From Blautia schinkii (lineage in GTDB: Bacteria > Bacillota > Clostridia > Lachnospirales > Lachnospiraceae), in contig NZ_JAAWUO010000001.1 of NCBI RefSeq assembly GCF_013304825.1, positions 186,001-250,000 of the forward strand: DNA of 64,000 nt, read 5' to 3'. The translations under genes were made by a program, and so were the position numbers. The notes below the pieces were generated by a model that did not search any database, was not told the origin of the DNA, and saw only the letters and a list, made by a program, of their open reading frames with translations. Of this stretch, positions 50,370 through 57,955 are shown piece by piece (position 1 is the stretch's first letter; the number at the start of each line of letters is the position of its first letter).

Positions 50370-51374
50370 ATGCAGGAAAACAACATTCGAGAGAAATGCA
50401 GAGAGCTTGCCACCAGGCTTTACGAGCTGGACGGCGAGGTTTATGAAAGCGTAGGATCTTCCCTTGGACGTACCTTTACCGGTGACAGAGAGAGTACCAT
50501 CCGGAATTTAAGTGCCCTGATGTACACGAAACCGGATGGACATCTTCTTCGAAGCGAGATGGCGCTGATCAGCAACATGGCCAGAACCATCAAGGATAAA
50601 GAGGAAAAAAGCCGTCTGATGAAGAAGTATGACGAGATCTTTCAGGAGATCCTTACACTTCCGGAAACTTTTGTTGCTACGGATATCATGGATAAGGAAC
50701 GTGTGGCGCTGAACCATATGATCAAGCGGAGAGAGAAGATCTCCGAGAATGACCATCTTGTTATCTGCATCAGCCGTACACAGGGAAGTGCAGGTAATGA
50801 TATCGGATTCGGACTGGCAGATAAGCTTCGCGTCAATTACTATGATGTTGAGATCTTTGACCAGGTTTTAAGAAGGCTTGAAGCAGAAAAAGGCGCAGTC
50901 AATGATGCGGAATATTTTGCGGACTTCAATAAATATGAGAAGAAGCACAGGTTTGATCCTAAGGGATGGCTCCGGGAATTTAACAGATATCATGGCCTTC
51001 CGAAACAGGATGCAGTATTTTTCAATATGAGTGATCTGATCTGTGATCTGGCTTCCAGAGAGGACTGCATCATTATGGGACGATGCGCAGATGCAATCCT
51101 GAAAAATAATCACATTCCGCACATCAGTCTGTTTATCACAGCACCTTTTGCCATCCGTGTGCAGCATGTCATGGATGTGAGAAAGATGGATATAAAACAG
51201 GCAACGCGATTCTTAAAGAAGATGGATAACCAGCACAGAAAATACTACAATTTCTATGGCGGTGCGCACTGGGGAAAACCGGATAATTATGACTTGTGTA
51301 TCAACAGTGCAAGTTATGGAATCAATGAAACAGAGAATCTGATCCTGAAACTTCTGGATGATCAGATACATTAA
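50370..51374 (+). CDS. Cytidylate kinase-like protein with N-terminal extension
   Basis: A 334-residue cytosolic protein. Residues about 130-330 match the Cytidylate_kin2 family, with the nucleotide-binding segment ISRTQGSAGNDIGFGLADKL in place of a classic P-loop, and IIMGRCADAILKN, the R/K-rich lid (RVQHVMDVRKMDIKQATRFLKKMD) and DNYDLCINSASYG. Residues 1-125 are an extra helical domain (RELATRLYELDGEVYESV) that I do not recognise. The family has not been tied to a firm substrate in clostridia. It follows the antiporter by 15 bases with GGGAGGAGG before the ATG, so the two are probably co-transcribed. Confidence 0.8.
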   Translation: MQENNIREKCRELATRLYELDGEVYESVGSSLGRTFTGDRESTIRNLSALMYTKPDGHLLRSEMALISNMARTIKDKEEKSRLMKKYDEIFQEILTLPETFVATDIMDKERVALNHMIKRREKISENDHLVICISRTQGSAGNDIGFGLADKLRVNYYDVEIFDQVLRRLEAEKGAVNDAEYFADFNKYEKKHRFDPKGWLREFNRYHGLPKQDAVFFNMSDLICDLASREDCIIMGRCADAILKNNHIPHISLFITAPFAIRVQHVMDVRKMDIKQATRFLKKMDNQHRKYYNFYGGAHWGKPDNYDLCINSASYGINETENLILKLLDDQIH

Positions 51375-51441
51375 AATCAGACAGCGTCCGGCTGGATTTT
51401 TCAAAGGCATGTCGTAAAAGAATTGAAAATAATGCTAACAG

Positions 51442-51498
51442 AGCTCCTGCAAAATGTCACCTGTCCGTAAGGCAGAGACATTTTTGCAGGAGCTTTTT
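51442..51498 (+). terminator. Intrinsic terminator
   Basis: AGCTCCTGCAAAATGTC (51442-51458) pairs with GACATTTTTGCAGGAGCT (51477-51494, one extra T), followed by TTTT. Confidence 0.9.
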
Positions 51499-51550
51499 AT
51501 ATATTTTTTATAAAAAATTAATTTTGATTAACTTTTTTCATTTTAGGGAT

Positions 51551-51617
51551 TGACATTTAAAAAAACTTAGTATAAACTAACCTTTGAGTTAGAATTAACT
51601 AATTAGATGAAGTTAAT
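51551..51617 (+). promoter_or_regulatory. feo promoter with tandem DtxR-type operators
   Basis: TTGACA (51551-51556) is the -35; the -10 lies in AGTATAAACT (51570-51579). Two palindromes TTAG-N6-CTAA, at 51568-51581 and 51590-51603, are 22 bases apart on the same helix face. A third, imperfect copy (TTAGATGAAGTTAA) is at 51604-51617. The first covers the -10, so an Fe- or Mn-loaded repressor bound there would shut the operon. Confidence 0.7.
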
Positions 51618-51643
51618 TAATAGGAAGAAACGGAGGGACTTCT

Positions 51644-51856
51644 ATGCAGCCGATTTTATTTTTACAGTCAGGTGATACCGGCACGATCAAACGTATTTCC
51701 GGAGCAGAGGATACAAGAAGATTTCTTGCAGGACTTGGATTCGTGGAGAATGCAGAAGTAACAGTCGTTTCCCAGTTTGACGGTAACCTGATCGTGAACA
51801 TCAAGGATTCCAGAGTGGCAGTCAATAAGGAAATGGCGAGACACATTATGGTGTAA
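51644..51856 (+). CDS. feoA: FeoA-family protein 1
   Basis: A 70-residue SH3-like protein (GDTGTIKRISGAEDTRRFLAGLGFVENAEVTV) of the FeoA family, a small cytosolic partner of the ferrous iron transporter FeoB. The glycine-rich LGF and the C-terminal KDSRVAVNKEMARHIMV strand are typical. It is the first gene behind the metal-controlled promoter, with GGAGGG before the ATG. Two separate FeoA proteins before FeoB is a common clostridial arrangement. A 246-base non-coding gap with folded RNA separates it from the second feoA. Confidence 0.9.
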   Translation: MQPILFLQSGDTGTIKRISGAEDTRRFLAGLGFVENAEVTVVSQFDGNLIVNIKDSRVAVNKEMARHIMV

Positions 51857-51868
51857 TCGCACTGTATC

Positions 51869-52063
51869 TCGTAATCCGGTAATGAATTTGCCCAAGACTG
51901 TACAGGAATACAGTTGAGGATAGATTACGAACGGATCTGTAAACAGCAGAGTACGTTCAATGACAAATGAACAGCAGACAGACCTGAGAGGCCTGTTTTA
52001 CTGTGACTGCTCCGCAAGATGGGCAGCTTTCAGGATCTTTGGAGGCTGATGCAGCCGAGGATC
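51869..52063 (+). other. Folded intercistronic RNA between the two feoA genes
   Basis: TCGTAATC (51869-51876) pairs with GATTACGA (51923-51930), enclosing ACTGTA/TACAGT (51897-51902, 51909-51914). Further on, GATC (52034-52037) and GATC (52060-52063) enclose GGCTG/CAGCC (52044-52048, 52052-52056). There is no T-tract, so these are not simple terminators; they may set the ratio of the two cistrons. Confidence 0.4.
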
Positions 52064-52102
52064 AGTAATGGATTTGGAATATAAACAGGGAGGAAAAGAG
52101 AA

Positions 52103-52327
52103 ATGACTTTACGTGATGCAGCAGTAGGTTCTACAGTAGTTGTGTCCAAAATCACCGGTGACCCGGCTTACAAGCGCCGTATCATGGACATGGGAATCAC
52201 AAAAGGCAGCGAGGTTTATATCCGCAAGGTAGCTCCTCTTGGAGATCCGGTTGAGATCACCATCAGAGGTTATGAGCTTTCCCTGCGTAAGCATGACGCA
52301 GCATGTGTGGAAGTAAAGCAGAAATAA
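52103..52327 (+). CDS. feoA: FeoA-family protein 2
   Basis: A 74-residue SH3-like FeoA protein (LRDAAVGSTVVVSKITGDPAYKRRIMDMGITKGSEVYIRKVAPLGDPVEITIRGYELSLRK broken into the usual five strands). RRIMDMGI and the PVEITIRGYELSLRK segment are the standard FeoA signature, closer to E. coli FeoA than the first copy. It should bind the FeoB G domain region and stimulate iron uptake. GGGAGG precedes the ATG, and feoB follows after 56 bases. Confidence 0.92.
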   Translation: MTLRDAAVGSTVVVSKITGDPAYKRRIMDMGITKGSEVYIRKVAPLGDPVEITIRGYELSLRKHDAACVEVKQK

Positions 52328-52383
52328 ACTTCGAAAAATGACAGAGCGGCAGGCTCTGATCTGAACAAAAAGGAGGATGCAAA

Positions 52384-54567
52384 ATGTCTGTAACAATAGC
52401 TCTTGCCGGAAACCCGAACTGTGGTAAGACTACAATGTTCAATGCTCTTACAGGTGCTAACCAGTACGTTGGTAACTGGCCAGGCGTTACTGTAGAAAAA
52501 AAAGAAGGCAAACTGAAAAACCAGAAGGATGTAACAGTAACAGACCTTCCGGGTATCTATTCACTTTCCCCGTATACACTTGAGGAGGTTGTCAGCCGTG
52601 ATTACCTTCTGAAAGAAAAACCGGATGTGATCATCGATCTTGTTGATGCAACAAACATCGAGAGAAACCTGTACCTTGCCACACAGCTTCTTGAGATTGG
52701 TATCCCGGTTGTTATCGCACTTAACATGGTGGATCTTCTTAAGAAGAACAACATCAACATCAATGTAAAAGGCTTAAGCTCCGCGCTTGGATGCCCGATC
52801 GTTGAGACATCTGCTCTTAAGGGAACAGGCCTTAAGGAGGTTGTTGATGAGGCGATCAAATGTGCTAACCAGCACAGAGTACCATCCAAACAGATGGAGT
52901 TCCCGAAAGCAGTTGAGAAAGCTGTAAACGAGATCGAGGGATTCGTTCCTGAGACGATTTCACAGGAGAACAGAAGATGGTATGCAGTTAAGCTTCTTGA
53001 GAGAGACAGCAAGGTAAAAGAAGGACTGAGCCTTCCGGCTTCTGCACAGTCTAGGATCGAAGAGATCGCTTCCAATCTTGAGAAAGCAGAGGATGATGAT
53101 ACAGAGAGTATCGTAACTGACGGAAGATATCAGTATATCCAGAAGGTTGTTTCCGCAAACGTTAAGAGAAGCGGAAATAAGATGACAGTTTCCGATAAGA
53201 TCGACCGTATCGTAACAAACCGTGTTCTTGGTCTTCCGATCTTTATCCTTACCATGTTCATCGTTTATTATGTATCTGTAACAACAGTTGGTACTATGGT
53301 AACAGACTGGACAAACGACAGCTTTGTTGGAAGTATTCAGGGTATCGTATCGGATGGGCTTGGTAATGCTGGCGTTGCTGACTGGCTGGTAAGCCTTGTA
53401 TCTGATGGTATCATCGGTGGTCTTGGTGCAGTGCTTGGATTCGTTCCGCAGATGGCGATTCTGTTCCTGTTCCTTTCCATCCTTGAGGACTGCGGTTACA
53501 TGGTTCGTATCGCATTCGTCATGGACCGTGTATTCCGTCATTTCGGACTTTCCGGAAAGAGCTTTATTCCGCTCCTTATCTCTTCCGGCTGTGGAATCCC
53601 TGGAATCATGGCTTCCAAAACGATCGAGGCTGATAATGACCGTCGTCTGACAATTATGACAGCAACATTTATTCCCTGCGGTGCAAAACTTCCTGTTATC
53701 GCTCTTATGGGTGGTATCATGACAGCTTATGCAACCGGTGACTATGTAGCTGCTGGTTTCATCACACCACTGATGTACTTCATCGGTGTTGTAGCAGTTC
53801 TTGTATCTGCTATCATCCTGAAGAAAACAAAACCGTTCTCCGGTAAACCTGCTCCGTTTGTAATGGAGCTTCCGCAGTACCATATTCCGTCTGTAAAGAC
53901 AGTTCTGCTTCACGTTTGGGAGAGACTGAAAGGCTTCATCATCAAAGCCGGTACAATTCTTTTCCTTGCAACAGTTATCATGTGGATCCTTTCCAGTATC
54001 GGAAATACAGGAAGCGGAATCGGATTTGTTGAGGACAGCAACGACAGTATCATGGCTATCCTTGGCGGTATCCTTGCTCCGATCTTTGCTCCTCTTGGAT
54101 TTGGCAAATGGCAGCCGGTTGCAGCATCCATCTCCGGATTCTCCGCAAAAGAGTCCATCGTCAGTACAATGGGTGTTCTTGCAAACGTAGCTGGTGATGA
54201 TGCAGAAGATACCATGATTGTTGGTGCAGCGATCAAAGCATGGTTCCCGACAGCAGTAGCAGCATTTTCTTTCCTGCTGTTCAACCTGCTTGATTCTCCG
54301 TGCCTTGCAGCTATTTCCACAATGGCACATGAGATGCAGTCCAGAAAATGGTTCTGGTTTGCAATTCTCTTCCAGAACATTTTTGCTTATGTTGTAACAC
54401 TTTGCGTATATCAGATCGGCCTGGTTGTTACAGGCGCCGGTTCCTTTGGAATCGGAACGATCGTAGCTCTGATCTTTGTAGCAATCATTCTCTTCCTTCT
54501 GTTCAGACCAGATCCGTACAAGAACCAGAACGATGTTACAAGAAGATCAGTTCAGGCAACAGAGTAA
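52384..54567 (+). CDS. feoB: Ferrous iron transporter FeoB
   Basis: A 727-residue membrane Fe(II) transporter. The N-terminal G domain has G1 GNPNCGKTT (about residues 9-17), G3 DLPGIYSL, G4 NMVD and then a GDI-like helical region (to about 270). The membrane core follows with two Gate/Nucleoside-recognition segments (LISSGCGIPGIMASKTI; PCGAKLPVIALMGG), including the Cys residues proposed to pass iron. A C-terminal helix ends RPDPYKNQN. It takes up Fe(II) under anaerobic conditions together with the two FeoA proteins. Confidence 0.96.
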   Translation: MSVTIALAGNPNCGKTTMFNALTGANQYVGNWPGVTVEKKEGKLKNQKDVTVTDLPGIYSLSPYTLEEVVSRDYLLKEKPDVIIDLVDATNIERNLYLATQLLEIGIPVVIALNMVDLLKKNNININVKGLSSALGCPIVETSALKGTGLKEVVDEAIKCANQHRVPSKQMEFPKAVEKAVNEIEGFVPETISQENRRWYAVKLLERDSKVKEGLSLPASAQSRIEEIASNLEKAEDDDTESIVTDGRYQYIQKVVSANVKRSGNKMTVSDKIDRIVTNRVLGLPIFILTMFIVYYVSVTTVGTMVTDWTNDSFVGSIQGIVSDGLGNAGVADWLVSLVSDGIIGGLGAVLGFVPQMAILFLFLSILEDCGYMVRIAFVMDRVFRHFGLSGKSFIPLLISSGCGIPGIMASKTIEADNDRRLTIMTATFIPCGAKLPVIALMGGIMTAYATGDYVAAGFITPLMYFIGVVAVLVSAIILKKTKPFSGKPAPFVMELPQYHIPSVKTVLLHVWERLKGFIIKAGTILFLATVIMWILSSIGNTGSGIGFVEDSNDSIMAILGGILAPIFAPLGFGKWQPVAASISGFSAKESIVSTMGVLANVAGDDAEDTMIVGAAIKAWFPTAVAAFSFLLFNLLDSPCLAAISTMAHEMQSRKWFWFAILFQNIFAYVVTLCVYQIGLVVTGAGSFGIGTIVALIFVAIILFLLFRPDPYKNQNDVTRRSVQATE

Positions 54568-54657
54568 TTGATAACCGGTCATACAGCAAAGATCCGGTAC
54601 ATATGATAGCTTTGAAATGATACTGTGAAAACAGATGAATGATAAGAACATAGGAGG

Positions 54658-54693
54658 CCGGGTATATAAATACCTGGCTTTCTGTGTTATAAT
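54658..54693 (+). promoter_or_regulatory. Hairpin and extended -10 after feoB
   Basis: CCGGGTAT (54658-54665) pairs with ATACCTGG (54670-54677), followed by CTTTCT, a weak terminator. TGTTATAAT (54685-54693) is an extended -10 that could start transcription of the two small genes after it. Confidence 0.4.
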
Positions 54694-54785
54694 GAACCTG
54701 AAGAAACATGAAATTTTTTATAAAAGGATTCATCAGAAGCTGGCAGCGGCTCATAGGCTGCACAGCAAAAGAAAGGGTGACAGAT

Positions 54786-54983
54786 ATGAGTATGATAGCG
54801 GATATTATTGTACTGGCACTGGTGATCGCATATGGCGTATTTGTGATCAGTTATCTCTATTCAAGAAAGAAACAGGGGCTCAGCTGTGTCGGCTGTGCAG
54901 GTAATACACGTACAGGCGGCTGTGGCGGCGGCTGCTCCGGCCATTGTTCCGGCTGCTCCGGATGCAGCACAATGAAGAAGTAA
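54786..54983 (+). CDS. FeoB-associated Cys-rich membrane protein
   Basis: A 65-residue protein with one N-terminal membrane helix (MSMIADIIVLALVIAYGVFVI) and a Cys/Gly-rich tail (CVGCAGN; GGCGGGCSGHCSGCSGC) holding eight Cys and one His. This is the small protein often encoded after feoB in clostridia; it may shuttle or store iron at the membrane exit. ATG 54786 is chosen because AAAGGGTG precedes it; an upstream ATG at 54708 has no ribosome site. Confidence 0.85.
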   Translation: MSMIADIIVLALVIAYGVFVISYLYSRKKQGLSCVGCAGNTRTGGCGGGCSGHCSGCSGCSTMKK

Positions 54984-55001
54984 CCAGGAGGTAGAAAGAT
55001 C

Positions 55002-55358
55002 ATGGCAAATGCAATTGTCATTATCATTGTTGTTATTATTATGTTGTTTGCCGGAAAGGGTGCATATAAACATCTGAAGGGCGAAGGTACCTGCTGCGGA
55101 GGCGGCAGCAAGCCGGAAATCCCGAAGAAGAAACTGGATGGAACCAAGCTTGGTGAGAAAACCATGAAGATCACAGGAATGCACTGTGAAAACTGTGTGG
55201 CCAGCGTCACAAGAGCTATCAACCGTATTGACGGTGCGGCAGCAAAAGTAAGCCTAAAAAAGGGTGAGGCAGTGGTTTCCTACGACAGAGAGATCTCCAA
55301 CGAGGAGCTGAAAAAGGTCGTTGAGGATCGGGGATATCACGTAGTTTCTATTCAGTAA
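55002..55358 (+). CDS. Membrane-anchored heavy-metal-associated (HMA) domain protein
   Basis: A 118-residue protein with an N-terminal membrane helix (IVIIIVVIIMLFAGKG), a short Gly/Cys segment (TCCGGGSK) and then an HMA domain (about residues 50-118) with the metal motif GMHCENC and a CopZ/Atx1-like fold (INRIDGAAAKVSLKKGEAVVSY). HMA domains usually carry Cu(I) or similar soft metals. Tethering one to the membrane beside the Feo proteins is unusual and may mean iron or mixed-metal handling. It is 18 bases after the Cys-rich gene. Confidence 0.82.
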   Translation: MANAIVIIIVVIIMLFAGKGAYKHLKGEGTCCGGGSKPEIPKKKLDGTKLGEKTMKITGMHCENCVASVTRAINRIDGAAAKVSLKKGEAVVSYDREISNEELKKVVEDRGYHVVSIQ

Positions 55359-55411
55359 AGATATACAGGAAATATAAGTTTGCCGGAGTTTCTTATCTGG
55401 CAGATCAGAGA

Positions 55412-55462
55412 AAGAACCTCTCGTCGAAATGCTTAAAAATATTTCGGCAAGAGGTCTTTTTT
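55412..55462 (+). terminator. Intrinsic terminator of the feo cluster
   Basis: AAGAACCTCT (55412-55421) pairs with AGAGGTCTTT (55450-55459, one mismatch), with CGAAAT/ATTTCG inside, followed by TTTTT. Confidence 0.8.
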
Positions 55463-55484
55463 GTATGAAAAGTCAGAGTTACAA

Positions 55485-55514
55485 TTGACTCACTAATAAA
55501 CGATATTGTATAAT
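55485..55514 (+). promoter_or_regulatory. Promoter of the nitrogenase-like/hyp operon
   Basis: TTGACT (55485-55490), 18 bases and TATAAT (55509-55514). The predicted leader is about 310 nt. Confidence 0.75.
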
Positions 55515-55654
55515 AAAAACAGAAAAATTCAGACGGAATGAAAAAAATTCTTTCTATCCGGATGATGTGTGATGAAAACAGAATACAGCAGGAAACATAC
55601 TTTGACGGCAAGGAATATCCGAGCGGTAATCGTTGTTCATCTGGCACAGTTTAA

Positions 55655-55783
55655 CCGAATCAACTGCTATGCAGCTATTCGGCGCAGAGCTGCATAGCAA
55701 ATGCGGATGATTTTATCCGTTTGGCTATGCTTTGTGAGTGGAATACGGGACTCTTTCACCTTGTGCGTGGAAGAGCTTTTTTT
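55655..55783 (+). promoter_or_regulatory. Attenuator or riboswitch-like leader of the nitrogenase-like/hyp operon
   Basis: Three overlapping pairings exclude each other. They are CCGAAT/ATTCGG (55655-55660, 55677-55682); GCTATGCAGCT/AGCTGCATAGC (55666-55676, 55688-55698); and GCATAGCAAA.CGGAT/ATCCGTTT.GCTATGC (55692-55708, 55715-55730). They precede an intrinsic terminator CTCTTTCAC/GTGGAAGAG (55751-55759, 55767-55775) with seven T (55777-55783), 46 bases before the first gene. No RAT element, T-box motif or riboswitch class known to me is recognised. The rest of the 55359-55829 gap holds the feo terminator and the promoter. Confidence 0.6.
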
Positions 55784-55829
55784 ATGAAAAAATTTGTGGG
55801 AGCGGAAGTATTCTGTAAGGGAGGATTAT

Positions 55830-56660
55830 ATGCTGAAGATAGCAATATACGGAAAAGGCGGCATCGGAAAGTCCACAGTGACTTCCAACCTGGCGGCAGC
55901 TTTTGCAGCCATGGGAAAAAGAGTGATACAGATAGGGTGTGATCCAAAGGCAGATTCTACTATCAATCTGCTGGGCGGGGAACCACTGCGGCCGGTGATG
56001 AATTACATGAGGGAAGAAGATGAGGAGCCGGAGAGACTGGAAGATATTTCAAAAGAGGGCTTTGGCGGTGTTCTCTGTATTGAGACGGGTGGGCCGACAC
56101 CTGGGCTTGGATGTGCAGGAAGAGGAATTATCGCAACTTTTCAGCTACTGGAAGATCTGAAGCTTTTTGAGACCTGGAAGCCGGATGTTGTACTTTATGA
56201 TGTGCTTGGTGACGTGGTGTGTGGCGGTTTTGCAGCACCGATCCGGGAGGGATATGCAGAAAAAGTCCTGATCGTTACATCGGGCGAGAAGATGGCACTT
56301 TATGCGGCCAATAACATTTCCAGTGCTGTGAGGAATTTTGAGGACCGCAGCTATGCAAGAATCTTCGGAATCGTGCTGAACCACAGGAATGTGGAAAATG
56401 AGACTGAGAAAGTGCAGGCTTTTGCAGAGAAAAGTAATATTCCTATTGTCGGTGAGATTCCAAGAAGCGACGAGATCATCCGCTGGGAGGATCAGGGAAA
56501 GACCGTGATTGAGGGAGATGGGAGTTCTGAGATCAGTGAGAAATTTTTTGCGCTGGCGCGAAAGCTGCTAGAAAGTGATGGTGAAGCTGCAGAAGAAAAT
56601 GCAGTAGAGAAAGTCATTGCTGTTTCAGAAACAGATTCAGATAAAAAGGAGGGCGTATGA
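55830..56660 (+). CDS. NifH-like Fe protein (nitrogenase-like reductase component)
   Basis: A 276-residue ATPase. The P-loop [10 protein letters not shown] is at residues 7-16, switch I has GCDPKADST, and both Cys that bridge the shared 4Fe-4S cluster of the dimer are present: Cys95 in [13 protein letters not shown] and Cys131 in [18 protein letters not shown]. The [13 protein letters not shown] segment is as in NifH/BchL. It should pass single electrons to a partner with ATP hydrolysis. The last 25 residues are an acidic tail that true NifH lacks. It starts at 55830 (GGGAGG upstream; earlier ATG unsupported) and overlaps the next gene by 4 nt. It is not part of a canonical nif cluster: no nifE, nifN or nifB is here. 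Confidence 0.9.
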   Translation: MLKIAIYGKGGIGKSTVTSNLAAAFAAMGKRVIQIGCDPKADSTINLLGGEPLRPVMNYMREEDEEPERLEDISKEGFGGVLCIETGGPTPGLGCAGRGIIATFQLLEDLKLFETWKPDVVLYDVLGDVVCGGFAAPIREGYAEKVLIVTSGEKMALYAANNISSAVRNFEDRSYARIFGIVLNHRNVENETEKVQAFAEKSNIPIVGEIPRSDEIIRWEDQGKTVIEGDGSSEISEKFFALARKLLESDGEAAEENAVEKVIAVSETDSDKKEGV

Positions 56661-57955
56661 AAAAGGAAGCATATTTTGCAACAGTGGAAGACCTGGCCCG
56701 GGGCGGACTGGAAGCGATTCCGTCTCAGATGATCTCCGGGAAACATCTGATCTACAGTTCTCCGGCAACTTTGGCATTTAATTCGCCAGGTGCAGAAGGA
56801 TTCGGCGTGAAGCGTGCAGGGCTTGCAGTGCCGGACTCTATTATGCTCATTGTGGCACCAGGATGCTGTGGCAGAAATACATCGCTTATCAGTTCCATGC
56901 CGGAATACAATGACAGATTTTTTTACCTGATGATGGATGAGACGGATATTGTTACTGGCCGTCATCTGAAGAAAATCCCAAAGGCAGTAAAGGAGATCTG
57001 CGACTGTTGTGAGAAAAAGCCTTCTGTTGTGATGATCTGCATCACTTGCGTGGATGCACTTCTTGGAACTGATATGGAGCGTGTCTGCCGAAAAGCAGAG
57101 GAGAAGGTAGATATTCCGGTGCGGCCATGCTACATGTACGCGCTGACCCGTGAAGGCAGAAAGCCGCCGATGGTCCATGTGCGGCAGTCTCTGTATTCTC
57201 TTCTGGAACCGCAGAAGAAAAAAGGAAATGTGGTCAATCTTCTTGGATTTTTTTCTCCGCTTGTGGATGACTGTGAGCTTTACGAGCTTTTGCATCAGGC
57301 CGGGGTGAAGACTGTTCATGAGATTTCCAGATGCAGGGATTACGAAGAGTATCAGACGATGTCCCAGGCTAATTTTAACCTGGTGCTGCATCCGGAAGCC
57401 AGGTTTGCAGCGGAGGATTTTCATGACCGGCTGAAGATTCCGTTTATTGAGCTTCGAAGACTTTATCAGATGGATAAGATCGAGAATCAGTACCGTGCAC
57501 TTGGGCAGGTTCTTGGAGTTGATTTTGACCAGAAAAAGTATAAGGCAGAAGCACTGGAAGCAGTGGAACAGTTCCGGGAAGACTGTCCGGATGCGGTTTT
57601 TGCAGTTGGGGAGTGCATGAACGGAGATCCGTTTGAGCTGGGGCTTGCACTGGTGAGATATGGATTTAAAGTGCCGGAGATTTACGGAACCATTACTGCT
57701 GAGAATTTTGTATACATACGGAATCTGGCAAAATTGAGCCCGAACACCAGAGTTTTTTCCAATATGGAGCCTACCATGCTGTATTACGATCCGGTTTCAA
57801 GTGGCGTGAATATTACAATAGGAAAGGATGCCGGCTATTATCATCAGGATCAGCCAAATGCAGTGTGGAACCAGGATCGTCAGCCATACGGCTACGCAGG
57901 CGTGCGAAGGCTGTTTGAGACGCTGACAGCAACGGTGAAGGGGGAAAAAGAATGA
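56657..57955 (+). CDS. Nitrogenase component 1-like protein, subunit A (NifD-like)
   Basis: A 432-residue protein of the oxidoreductase/nitrogenase component 1 family. APGCCGRN (C70, C71) sits where NifD has its GPxGC cluster ligand, and [13 protein letters not shown] (C131) where NifD has TCPxxxIGDD. The first P-cluster Cys of NifD, expected before residue 62, is absent; extra Cys are at 115, 117 and 118 (CDCC). No FeMo-cofactor Cys/His pair can be recognised. It resembles the uncharacterised group IV nitrogenase-like proteins of clostridia rather than nitrogenase, protochlorophyllide reductase or CfbD. It overlaps both neighbours by 4 nt, so it should assemble with them. The reaction is unknown. 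Confidence 0.8.
   Translation: MKKEAYFATVEDLARGGLEAIPSQMISGKHLIYSSPATLAFNSPGAEGFGVKRAGLAVPDSIMLIVAPGCCGRNTSLISSMPEYNDRFFYLMMDETDIVTGRHLKKIPKAVKEICDCCEKKPSVVMICITCVDALLGTDMERVCRKAEEKVDIPVRPCYMYALTREGRKPPMVHVRQSLYSLLEPQKKKGNVVNLLGFFSPLVDDCELYELLHQAGVKTVHEISRCRDYEEYQTMSQANFNLVLHPEARFAAEDFHDRLKIPFIELRRLYQMDKIENQYRALGQVLGVDFDQKKYKAEALEAVEQFREDCPDAVFAVGECMNGDPFELGLALVRYGFKVPEIYGTITAENFVYIRNLAKLSPNTRVFSNMEPTMLYYDPVSSGVNITIGKDAGYYHQDQPNAVWNQDRQPYGYAGVRRLFETLTATVKGEKE

Noticed and set aside
52960-54330. A 456-codon minus-strand frame over feoB
   Set aside because: Antisense shadow of feoB, with Cys/His/Lys-rich composition and no family resemblance.
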